A DNA stretch of 64,000 nt from Pipra filicauda (lineage: Eukaryota > Chordata > Aves > Passeriformes > Pipridae), in the NCBI RefSeq assembly GCF_003945595.2, contig NW_024104532.1, positions 9,269,799 through 9,333,798 on the forward strand. Direction: 5' to 3'. The translations under genes and the position numbers were made by a program. Each line of letters starts with the position of its first letter. Positions within the stretch are counted from its first letter, which is position 1. The notes beneath the pieces are model-generated. The model was given only the letters and a program-made list of their open reading frames with translations, was not told the origin of the DNA and did no database searches. Shown piece after piece: positions 10,006 through 45,155 of this stretch.

Positions 10006-10447
10006 ATTCAAGCATTTTCAAACCCAGAGGGTGAGAGGAAGGAACAGGAGCCTGGAGGGACTGGCAGTGAGCTGCTTGATTTGGTGGAACCTTAGAAACC
10101 CCAGCAAACCATCTGGCCAGTGTTCCCAGCCCCAGGAGGGCCTGTGGGTACAGCCAACATGTTGTTTGCTTTGCCAACACAAAGGTTGGATAAAACACCA
10201 AGAGAATGACTTCCTCCTCTGGCGCTGGGAGAAAGGTTGTCCCATTCCAGCTGGTCTTGCACAGCCTGCTCTGTGTGGCTCTTCAGTGCTGTGGAGGGGC
10301 TGCCTGGCTTCCCAGAACCCTTTTTGCAGGTCCTTTCAAGCAGCTGGTGGCTCTCCTGCCCACAGAGCCTCCCTCTGCCTCTTTCACTTCTGTTCAGAGC
10401 AAAGATGTGGTGTCCAGTCTGAGAACTGAGTTTAAACTCCAGGAATA

Positions 10448-10922
10448 AGATTCCTCAGAATCTCAGACTACAGGATGGTTTGGGCTGGAAGGTACTTCAA
10501 AGCTCATCTTGTTCCACCCCCCTGCCATGGGCAGGGACACCTTCCACTAGCCCAGGTTGCTCCAAGCCCCATCCAACCTGGCCTTGGACACTTCCAGGGA
10601 TGGGGCAACCACAGCTTCTCTGGGCAACCTGTGCCAGGACCTCCCCACCCTCACAGGGAAGAATTTCTTCCCAATATCCCATCTAACCCTGCCCTCTGGC
10701 AGTGTGGAGCCATTCCCCCTTGTCCTGTCCCTCCATCCCTTGTCCGAAGTCCCTCTCCAGCTCTCCTGGAGCCCCTTTAGGCACTGGAAGAGGCTCTCAG
10801 GTCTCCCTGGAGCCTTCTTTTCTCCAGGTGAACCCCCACAGCTCTCCCAGCTGGGCTCCAGAGCAGAGGGGCTTTAGCTCTTGGAGCATCTCTGTGGCCT
10901 CCTCTGGACACCTGCAACATCT
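10448..10922 (-). mobile_element. CR1 LINE 3' fragment
   Basis: Reverse-oriented CR1 of the subfamily with CTGCCATGGGCAGGGACACC and CTCCAGGTGAACCCCC landmarks, ending near TGGACACCTGCAACATC. Confidence 0.9.
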
Positions 10923-12018
10923 GAGCTTGCCTGGGAACGGAGAGCCCAGTGCTGCCCAGTGCCCCTGCACAGCCAACAAGAAGTGGCAGCACCAAAAGTG
11001 CCCATACTGTCCTCCCTGCCCTGCTCTGGCCAACAATTTGCTTTTCCAGATAGTGCCTTGATTGAAGTTCCCTCTATCCCGGTTTGCTGTTGTTCCCTCA
11101 AGCAGAGAGAACAAGAAGTCATGAGTGACACTGAAAGATTTTAGATGTATAAAAAAACCCAGCAAGGACCTTCCCAGACCAGTGCCAAGGCATCTCCAAC
11201 CAGGCTGGTGCCGACACCTGCTTGAGGTTTAGTTGGGCACAGAAGCTGACACTTTGTAAAGCAGTCTACAAACACTGCTGACCTCACTGAGATCAGTAGG
11301 ATGTTGTGAATCTGCCTGAAATTCTGAGCCCTGCTCTCTGGAGACCCACAGGCTGCTCTGCATGAGGTGCCTTAGGTGTGAGGGGGATTAATCCCTTCAT
11401 ACCCCAGGAGCTGGGGCTGCCAATGTGGGGGCTGAAGGTGATCAGAGCAGGTGCTGGATGTGCATGGAATGTCCCCAGCCAAAAGCCAGGCCAGGAATAC
11501 CCTGTTTTCCCTGGCATCCCCTGTGTGAAGGCAGGCAGCAGCACGACAGAGCCATCTCTTCAGGATGGGCACAGCAGCAGTGCTTCCTTCCTTTAATTCT
11601 GTTTTTTTCTGTTGCCCTGCAAGAGCAGGTAGAGCTGCTGGCTCCACCCCAAGGGCAGGGTGCCCAGTGACAGCTTTTCACTGGGGATACCTGCAGGGAT
11701 GGGGTTCTGATGCCAGGCTGGTGTCAAAAGTGGCTTTGGTCCCTTTTTTTCAGTCCCCTGGCTAAAAAGTGCTGCAGTCGGTGTTTTTAGTGCTGCAGTT
11801 GCACCAACAGTGTCCCCCAGAGGTCCTGTGTGATGGGGCTGCTTTATTGACACAGAATAGCAAAAATAAAGTGCTCTGCAATACTGTGTGTGAGCCAGGC
11901 CAGTCTCTGGTGCAGTGAGGAGCCACCGTGTGCTGGGTAAAATCTAGTGGCAGCAGGACCTGCTTCCTCCAGCTCCCAAGCACACGTCGTGTCTCACTCG
12001 CTCAGCCAAGCAGTTTCA
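10923..12018. other. Intergenic, nothing recognised
   Basis: No paired splice sites, RNA gene or known repeat is seen. An AATAAA near 11864 has no upstream gene that I can support. Confidence 0.5.
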
Positions 12019-12068
12019 TAAAATCAGGAATATCCTGACTTGGAAAGGACCCACAAGGATCATCAGTG
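12019..12068 (-). mobile_element. Short CR1 tail remnant
   Basis: About 50 bases (AAATCAGGAATATCCTGACT, GGACCCACAAGGATCATCAG) match the extreme 3' end of CR1. Confidence 0.7.
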
Positions 12069-12328
12069 TTGGGTGGAGAAACCATTTTTGCTCATTTTGG
12101 AGCTGTCACAGGCTGGTGTTGGTTGGGTGTCACTGTTCTTGTGCTGGGAGGGACATGAACCAGCCCTTTCCTCCTCCCCGAATCACTGATGGCTTCAGAC
12201 CTCAGCCACCTTTTTCTTGGGCTGGAGCATCTCAGATGCTCCATTTTCTTTGAAAATAAGCTTTTCAAAATGCCTTAAATAGCTCCTCCAGGTCCCCTCC
12301 AGGTCCCATGACTGTCCCCTGCACTGCT

Positions 12329-12515
12329 GAGTCAGTTCTGGGCCCTCACAAGAAGGACATTGAGGGGCTGGAGCGTGTCTAGAGAAGGGCAATGGAGCTG
12401 AGGAAGGGTCTGGAACACCAGGAGCAGCTGAGGGAGCGGGGGGCGGGGGCTCAGCCTGAAGAAAAGGAGGCTCAGGGGTGACCTTCTCCCTCTCTACAAC
12501 TCCCTGACAGGAGGG
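12329..12515 (+). mobile_element. CR1 LINE internal fragment
   Basis: Matches the CR1 ORF2 3' region (CAGTTCTGGGCCCTCACAAG, GGCTCAGCCTGAAGAAAAGG, CTACAACTCCCTGACAGGAG). The 3' tail is missing. Confidence 0.85.
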
Positions 12516-13274
12516 TGTCCTGGGAACATGGGGACAAAGACTTCAGGGTTTGCCCAAAGCTGCCAGCACTGATTTCTGCCCCAAAAGCTCCTGCTGTTTC
12601 TCTTTGAGGAGGTTTAACCATTCCATGACTGCCCTGTCATTGTTTATTTAAAAAATAAAAATAAAAAAGCCCAACCCCCCCCAATCTTGGCTTTATTTAA
12701 AGAATAAAAGTTTTCACACTTTCTCAGACCAACTCAGTTTTAAACACATTTAACTGAGAACAAGAGCAAGTCACTTCACAAGTTACTTCTGTTAAGTTTA
12801 AAAATTGTGACAGTCCAATCATTTCATAGTAAGACTCATCTATTTGAGTCACCTAGAATTTCAAAACTAATATGGGAATGGTTCCATGCACTTTCTTCCT
12901 GGTTGTGATGTCCCAGGTTCCACTGACACAAACTCCGCAGGACTGGGACAAGATTAAAAAGAGCATTTCCAGGGCACTTCCCCCTGGGTTGAAACCCCAC
13001 AGAAGGAGCTCCTTGACAAGTGTTCCTGTGGATACTGATCCATCTGGTCTCCTGATGGAGGGGACAATGGTTGCCCTGGCACCTGGATACAGCCAAGCCT
13101 GGGAGTGGCAGCAGGAGAGGGACAAGCTGTGGTTGATGTGGAGTCTCCTCGTGACACACACGGCAACTTGGGTATGGAAGCTCAGAAGTTCCTTTCAGAA
13201 ATGCTTTGAACTGAATTCCCTTTGGGACCAAGAGGCTTTTAGCTGTCAGCCTGGCTAACCTATCTCAGGATCTT
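12516..13274. other. Intergenic, AT-rich low complexity
   Basis: Contains an A-rich run at about 12648-12668 and a short C-run. The rest is unassigned; no gene is seen. Confidence 0.5.
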
Positions 13275-13677
13275 TAAGGCTCTGCTCCAGAACTTCCATG
13301 GTTCAGCCTGGAAAAGAGAAGGTTCTGGGGAGATCTTGGAGCCCTTCCAGTGCCTCGAGGAGCTCCAGGATAGCTGGAGAGGGACTTTGGACAAGAGCCT
13401 GGAATAACAGGACAAGGGGGAATGGCTTCCCACTGCCAGAGGGCAGGGTTAGATGGGATGTGGGGAAGGAATTCTTGGCTGTGAGGGTGGGGAGGCCCTG
13501 GCACAGGTTGCCCAGAGAAGCTGTGGCTGCCCCATCCCTGGAAGTGTCCAAGTCCAGGCTGAACAGCTCTTGGAGCAACCTGGGGCTAGTGGAAGGTGTC
13601 CCTGCCCATGGCAGGGGGTGGAATGAGTTGAGCTTTATTGTGCCTTCCAACCCAAACCACTGCATGATTCCATGACT
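13275..13677 (+). mobile_element. CR1 LINE 3' fragment
   Basis: Plus-oriented CR1 running from TTTAAGGCTCTGCTCCAGAA through GGCAGGGTTAGATGGGATG to a terminal CATGATTCCATGA. Confidence 0.9.
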
Positions 13678-14424
13678 GGGGTGGTACTGCTGGGCAGAGC
13701 ACCTTTGGGACGGGAGCTGCTCCTGGACCATTTTTCAGGGAGGTTTTTTTTCTTTGAACCTCGCTCAACATTATGTGTCTACCCAACACTGGGGTTTTTC
13801 TCTTTCCCGGCTGTGTTTCCCTCCTTTAGACTGACCTTTCTCCAACTTCTAAGAAAGGTCTCAAAGGTTACCAAAGCCTAAAAAACCAGATTTAGCCAGC
13901 TCAGCTGGGAAGTTTGTGTTCCTTTAAATTCTTGTGCCTTTCCTAATCACTTAGAGGTTTTTTCCCCTAATACATCACTGCAACCTGACCCTGTGGAGCA
14001 GAGCTGTTCAGAGGGAGATGAAGGAAAGGCTCATGGAGACAGGAGTCATCTGAGGACAAGGCAGGACTCAGAGAACTCCCTCAGTGATGCTCTGCTGTTT
14101 GGGAGCAGGAGGTGTTGGCACGGGATGGTGTTGGCAGGCACAGGGAGCAGAGCCCTCAGTGCTTCCCTTTGGAATAGGAGCCAAGAGCACAGTGGTGTCC
14201 CTGGGATGAGAGACCATTGTACCCACAGGGGCTGCAGGACCTGTTCCCTCCCTGGGAGACAGAAGGCAGGAATCTGCAGGAGGAATGTCTCCTAAAATGC
14301 CATGGGGGGGTGTGTGAGGGGCAGCACAAACAGCAAAGTGAGACAACATTTACCTCACCAACAAGGACCGTGGGCAGCAGGGGAGGAGAGATTCTGCCTC
14401 TCTGCACCCTCAGGGGAGACCCCC
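13678..14424. other. Intergenic, nothing recognised
   Basis: Between two CR1 copies. No exon, RNA gene or tandem repeat is seen. Confidence 0.5.
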
Positions 14425-14954
14425 CTGCAGAGCTGCCCCAGCCCTGAGGAACAACAGCACAAGGACGGGGAGCTGCTGGAGAGAGTCCAGAGGAGGCCAT
14501 GGAGATGCTCCAAGGGCTGGAGCCCCTCTGCTCTGGAGCCAGGCTGGGAGAGCTGGGGGGGTTCACCTGGAGAAGAGAAGGCTCCAGGGAGAGCTGAGAG
14601 CCTCTTCCAGTGCCTAAAGGGGCTCCAGGAGAGCTGGAGAGGGACTGGGGACAAGGGATAGAGAGACAGGACAGAGAGACAGGACAAGGGGGAATGGCTC
14701 CACACTGCCAGAGGGCAGAGTTAGATGGGATACTGGGAAGAAATTCTTCCCTGTGAGGGTGGTGAGGCCCTGGCACAGGTTGTCCAGAGAAGCTGTGGCT
14801 GCCCCATCCCTGGAAGTGTCCAAGGTCAGGTTGGATGGGGCTTGGAGCAACCTGGGCTAGTGGAAGGTGTCCCTGCCCATGGCAGGGGGTGGAATCAGAG
14901 GAGCTTTAAGGTCCCTTCCAGCCCAAACCATCCTGGATTCTAAGATTCTATGAA
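14425..14954 (+). mobile_element. CR1 LINE 3' fragment
   Basis: From GCTGCCCCAGCCCTGAGGAA through the ORF2 end to AGATTCTATGA. Very similar to, and in the same orientation as, the copy at 16318-16818. Confidence 0.9.
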
Positions 14955-15617
14955 ATCTCATTCCTGGGTGTCACAGGTCTGACCTTGTGAAAAAACATTA
15001 TGAAAATGACTTTCCTGCTCCCGTTTCTCATCTCTTGGAAAAATTCACATCCAGCTGGCAACAAACAGCAGCTCATCATTTTCCCTGGTACCAGAAGCAC
15101 AACAAAGCTATTTGCCCGTCTCTTTTTGGAGATGAAATCCAACACTTTTCCTGAGAATACAGGAAAAAGGTTACTTTAATCTTGGCTGATGTGAAGTTCT
15201 TAGAGCTGTGACTTGAAGGTACTTGGAAAATTTCCCCAGGAATGGGAGAAGGTTGTTTCCAAAGACATTCCTGAGGAAGAAGACTCCCTTGTGCTGGGAC
15301 ATCAGATCAATGAGCTGTGCAGGGTTGTCTGGAGTTCAGCAATCAAGGGGTGTCCAATAACCCAAAAGGCAACAGGAAGGAGGGAAAAGAGCCACAAAAT
15401 GACCCAAAGTAGCTGAAAAAAAAACAACCCACTGACAAATAAAACCCACCCAAAAAGCCATTTTTATGAATCTGTGGTTTATTTCTGCCATACCAAATGT
15501 GAAGGAGGGAAGATAAATTAATTCAAAACATGCCCTTTGCTAAAGACACCAGAAAGCTTGGACTGTTGCAGGAGGCTGGTCCCAGGGGGAGCAGCACCAG
15601 GGACCCTTCAGTCCCAG
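14955..15617. other. Intergenic, nothing recognised
   Basis: AT-richer unique-looking sequence with an A-run near 15415-15425. No gene is seen. Confidence 0.5.
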
Positions 15618-15838
15618 CCCCTGCCATGGGCAGGGACACCTTCCACTAGCCCAGGTTGCTCCAACCTGGCCTTGGACACTTCCAGGGATCCAGGGGCAGC
15701 CACAGCTTCTCTGGGCAACCTGTGCCAGGGCCTCACCACCCTCACAGGAAACAATTTCTTCCAAATATCTAACCTAAATTTCCCCTCTTTCCATTTTTAC
15801 CCATTATTTCTTGTCCTATCACTATGTTATTTACCTCT
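15618..15838 (-). mobile_element. CR1 LINE 3' fragment
   Basis: Reverse CR1 starting in CCCTGCCATGGGCAGGGAC, with the terminal octamer repeats missing. Extends through CTCACAGGAAACAATTTC. Confidence 0.85.
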
Positions 15839-16317
15839 AAAATCTCCTGTTTAAGCCATTCCTGCCTCTCTGCCAAGAGGTGCAGGGGAGGTGTGGGATA
15901 GAAAAGAGCAGTGGCAAATAACCCTGCTGCAGTGTGAGGGGAGAAGAAGACAGGCAATAACAGCAAATTGTGGCAAAATTCAATAAAAACTCTAGTCACA
16001 CAAGAGAAAAATCTGTGTGAGACCAGGCCTTCCTGTAACGGGACAAATCTGATGCCTTCTTGGAAAGTGTTATCACTTCCAACCGTGGTTAGAAATGCTG
16101 CTGGCACTTTTTCCCCTTGTCTCAGGAGCAGCACTGCCAACTTGGAAGGGCCCTGGCATCGCCAGGCACTGCCCCCCAAACCTGAGACAGAGGGGCAGAC
16201 TGTGGCAACTCAATTTGCCCCAGCCACGTGAACTGGGACCCAGAACCCCTCCGTGTGCCAGGCTGATCCCACAGCGTGGGTAGCAGGGGACGGGGGATTC
16301 CTCTGGGACCCCCCCTC
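15839..16317. other. Intergenic, nothing recognised
   Basis: Unique-looking sequence; no feature supported. Confidence 0.5.
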
Positions 16318-16818
16318 CTGCAGAGCTGCCTCCAGCTCTGGGGAACAACAGCACAAGGACAGGGAGCTGCTGGAGCACATCCAGAGGGGAACACGGAGGT
16401 GCTCTGAGGGCTGGAGCCCCTCTGCTCTGGAGCCAGGCTGGGAGAGCTGGGGGGGTTCACCTGGAGAAGAGAAGGCTCCAGGGAGAGCTGAGAGCCCCTT
16501 CCAGGGCCTGAAGGGGCTCCAGGGGAGCTGGAGAGGGACTGGGGACAAGGGATGGAGGGACAGGACAAGGGGGAATGGCTTCACAGTGTAAGGGAGTAGG
16601 TTTAGATTAAATATTAGGAAGAAATTGTTCCCTGTGAGGTGGTGATGCCCTGGCACAGGTTGCCCAGAGAAGCTGTGGCTGCCCCATCCCTGGAAGTGTC
16701 CAAGACCAGGTTGTTACAACTTGGGCTAGTGGAAGGTGTCTCTGCCCATGGCAGGGGGTTGGAACGCGATGGAACTTCAAGATCCCTTTCCAACCCAGGC
16801 CATTCCACGAATCTCTAA
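16318..16818 (+). mobile_element. CR1 LINE 3' fragment upstream of UBE2D2 island
   Basis: From TGCAGAGCTGCCTCCAGCTC to CATTCCACGAATCTCTA. It ends less than 100 bp before the UBE2D2 CpG island begins. Confidence 0.9.
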
Positions 16819-16902
16819 TATTGTGCCCACGTGTCATCCCTGAACTAAATACACACCATGTGCCACCCCCAAGCCACTTCCTAGATTGCTGCCGGGCGGG
16901 GT

Positions 16903-16940
16903 GTCCCGTCCCGTCCCGTCCCGATCCCGTCCCGGTCCCC
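16903..16940. repeat. CCCGT pentanucleotide microsatellite
   Basis: Repeated GTCCC/CCCGT units with a few interruptions at the edge of the UBE2D2 CpG island. Confidence 0.8.
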
Positions 16941-16984
16941 TCAGGCCGCTCCCGGCCCTGCCGGGACTTCTTCCCGTCCGCTGC

Positions 16985-16994
16985 TCTCGCGAGA
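16985..16994. promoter_or_regulatory. UBE2D2: TCTCGCGAGA palindrome (BANP-type CGCG element)
   Basis: A perfect 10-bp palindrome TCTCGCGAGA lies in the CpG island about 630 bp upstream of the UBE2D2 ATG. This motif is the known binding site of BANP in CpG-island promoters of essential genes. Confidence 0.6.
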
Positions 16995-17621
16995 CAACGC
17001 CGTCGGTGCGTCACGCGCCCCGCGCGCGCGCTCTGCGCTTCTCTCTCCTCCGTCCAGCCCGCCGCCGTATCCTTCCGCGCGCTCCCCCTCCCCCTTCTGG
17101 AGAGTTCTGCACGGCGGTGCCGCACGACAAATAGTTCCCCGCCGCTCCCCCTCCCCCCGTCCACACGCCCCTCTCCCAGCCCCTCCTCCTCCCGCCGGTG
17201 CCGCTCCGGCCTCCCCCTTCTGCCCCATCTCCCCCCTCCGCGCCGGTAACCGGCAGCGCGGCCCGTGGAGGGGGGGGGAAGCGGCGGCGGCGGAGTGATC
17301 CGCGGCAGGCGACGCGGAGGCAGCGCATAAAGCGGCGGTGGCGGAGGGAGAGGAGGAGCTGCGGCACCGCTGAGCCCGCGGCCGCCACCGCCCCGACACC
17401 GGCTCGGCCCCGGCCCCGCCGCCCCCGGGGGGCCCCGGTCCCCTCCCTCCCCTCCGCTCTCTCCGTCCGTCCGTCCCCCCGTCCCCTCCCCGTCCCCTCC
17501 CCGCGCCGCGCCGCCGCCACCTCCGCGCTGCTCCTCCTCCTCCCCCCTCCCCTCGCAAATAGTCCCGCGGGCCGCCCCCTCCCTCCGCCCGCGCCCCTCC
17601 TGCCGCCGCCTCGCGCACACA

Positions 17622-42939
<25,318 letters not shown>

Positions 42940-44580
42940 TTAAAGAAATTATTGGATAACCTCTACAAATAAAGATAGGGGAACTCTGAAAGAGAAAGTC
43001 CTTTTGATTTCCATTTGACTGCTTTCTATGAGCCCACGCCTCATCTTCCCCTGTGCACATGTTTACCTGATACAGCAGTGCTGCGTGTTGTACATACTTG
43101 GAACAACAAACTAGAAATACTGTATTTCCCCGTACCAACATTGACTCCTAGCAGAGAAGTGTGTGTGTGAAAAGCTGGTTCTTCAGTCATAACTTTGTGA
43201 GCCTAAAAGCATTCCTTGCTGAGTTAAAATTGGGTAATCAGATGGGAATGGGAAGAGTCCTGGTGGTTCTCAGATATTTTTTTTTTTAGGGACAGTGTTG
43301 CTGATCCATGAAGGATTTTAAGTGGAATCCTTTTAAACTCATAACAGTTATGAAAAGCAAGGTGAAGAACTTGAAACTGTTTCTGTATTCATTTTATTCT
43401 GAAGGACCTACACCTTAGGTAAATGTTATGACCAATGAGAAACTGTACCCACATCCTGTGTTTAAGGTCTAAGTTTAACCGGTCACCATTTAAATGGATT
43501 GGAGCTATTAGTGCATCAAGTGATGTTGATTTGTTTCAACTCTCTCCCTCCCTTCATACTTTTTTTGGTTTGTATGTGGTTTCTCAGTTAATACCTAGCT
43601 AATAGCTCTTATTTTTTCTTAAGTTTTTTAACTGCTTAGGTCTTTCTGGATGTAAGGGTAAAAAAAAAAAAATCCATTTGACAGAAAACTTGTGTGTATT
43701 TAAAGACCCAACTGCTCCCCTGGAGCTTGTACGTTCAAGAATGATTAATCTGTGTAATAAACTGATTACTACAGTCATTACATATAACTTTGTGTGAATA
43801 GGCTTTTAATTTTCAGAGCAGTTTGTTACAGGCTTAAACTAACGGTGGATTTCTCTTAAAAAAAACAAAAACAAACCAACTTTTGGGTTGAAGTCGTGAA
43901 GCAGTTTGGTTTGCATCACACAAGGCACCTGAAGAGGCAAACAGGAGCTTGAGCACTTAGATGAAATCAGGATGTGTAGTGTGCCAGGAACTTGACTGTT
44001 AAACCAAATAAGCAGTTTACTAAATGCGAATCAGAGTGACATTTTACAAAGCCTGATGGTATTACTCCCACTTGCATGGGACCTAACACAATGCATATGT
44101 ACTGTAGGTAAGTGAAACCTTATGTAACTAAAAAAAAAAAATGGATGTAAAAGGGTAAAAAAATGAAAAAAAAACAACCTACCAAACACATCAGCACAAA
44201 CTTTCATAAAATGTAGCTTTTACATAATTACTTTGCACTAAACATTTGCAAATGTTCATACAGTTTTAAATTGTACTTGTATGTGTCTTTTTTTTTTTTT
44301 TTTTTTTTTTTTTTTGGAACAAAGTCTTCACTTGAATCTAGTGAAAAAAAAAAAATGTAGTTTGAAACTTTTCTTTGTATACAAGTGTATTTGCCAGCAT
44401 CGTTGGTGTGACAGTAGGTGAGTCTGCAAGTTTATCTCCTCTTAGTAGAATTGTAACCCAAGCCATCGGGCAGGAGAGGCTGGAGCCGCTGGCTCTCCGG
44501 CCACAGGGTCTGTCCCAGCCATTCCCAAATGCATCTTGACACTCTTGCACAAACGAGGAATAAATGTCCACTGCTTTTGG
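42940..44580 (+). other. UBE2D2: UBE2D2 3'UTR (probable)
   Basis: AT-rich sequence with AATAAA at 42968, 43756 and 44559. The first is only 28 bases past the stop and is unlikely to be the sole site. A ~1.6-kb UTR ending after 44559 would fit the length usual for vertebrate UBE2D2. The region has several A-runs (around 43661, 44131, 44160) and a long T-run at 44288-44315. Confidence 0.55.
44288..44315. repeat. 28-base T homopolymer
   Basis: Uninterrupted T-run within the presumed UBE2D2 3'UTR. Confidence 0.95.
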
Positions 44581-44599
44581 TCTAAACCTGTTCCGCTTG

Positions 44600-45019
44600 T
44601 CTCATCTCTCGGTGTGTCCGCAGCGCTGCAGGAGGTGTGGCCCTCGTGCAGGGAGCTGTGTCCCTCTCCAGAGGCACCAGGAACGCTGCTCTCCTGGCCT
44701 GGGGACAGAGTGGCTTCGCTGGAAAAGGCATGGAGCACGTGTGTCCTGGCTGAGGGGTGACAGCTACAGGGGAGGGGGAGAGATTGGTGTGCAGGGCTGT
44801 GAGCCTCCCTCAACTCTTGGCACTTATCCACAGGGTGTTGGTGTCTGGAATGCTGGGAAGGCAGGGTGTGACTCTGGATAACACCTGTGGCATTGTCAAA
44901 CCTGGAGTGCAAGCTGGTGGCTGGGTTTGTGTCAGCCTGGCCTTTACTGACCTGTTGTAACGTGCAGGCTGTGCTCCTGCTGGACCCTCAGCAAACACCT
45001 CAGTGGGGGAGTTTCACAG
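44600..45019. other. Intergenic, nothing recognised
   Basis: GC content rises again just past the presumed UBE2D2 end. Open frames here are short and unassigned. Confidence 0.5.
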
Positions 45020-45155
45020 TTTATCACAGAATATTCTCAGTTGGAAGGGACCCCCAAGGATCACTGAGTCCAACTCTTAAGTGAATGGCCCATGCAGGGA
45101 TGAAACCTTGTCATTATTAGCACCATGCTCTGACCAACTGAGCTACTCTTAGGGT
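45020..45155 (-). mobile_element. tRNA-Ile-derived SINE with CR1-like tail
   Basis: Read on the minus strand, 45153-45086 resembles tRNA-Ile(AAT): A-box TAGCTCAGTTGG, anticodon region GTGCTAATAATGACAAGG, and an eroded B-box GGTTTCATCCC. It runs directly into a CR1-like 3' end (45085-45022: GGAAGGGACCCCCAAGG reversed, ending in TTCTGTGATA). This composite is the structure of the CR1-mobilised tRNA-Ile SINEs of songbirds. The B-box has lost its GTTCGA core, so the copy is inactive. Confidence 0.85.

Noticed and set aside
45086..45153. Possible tRNA-Ile gene
   Set aside because: The T-loop/B-box core is mutated, the acceptor end is eroded, and it is fused to a CR1 tail, so it is a SINE head and not a functional tRNA gene.
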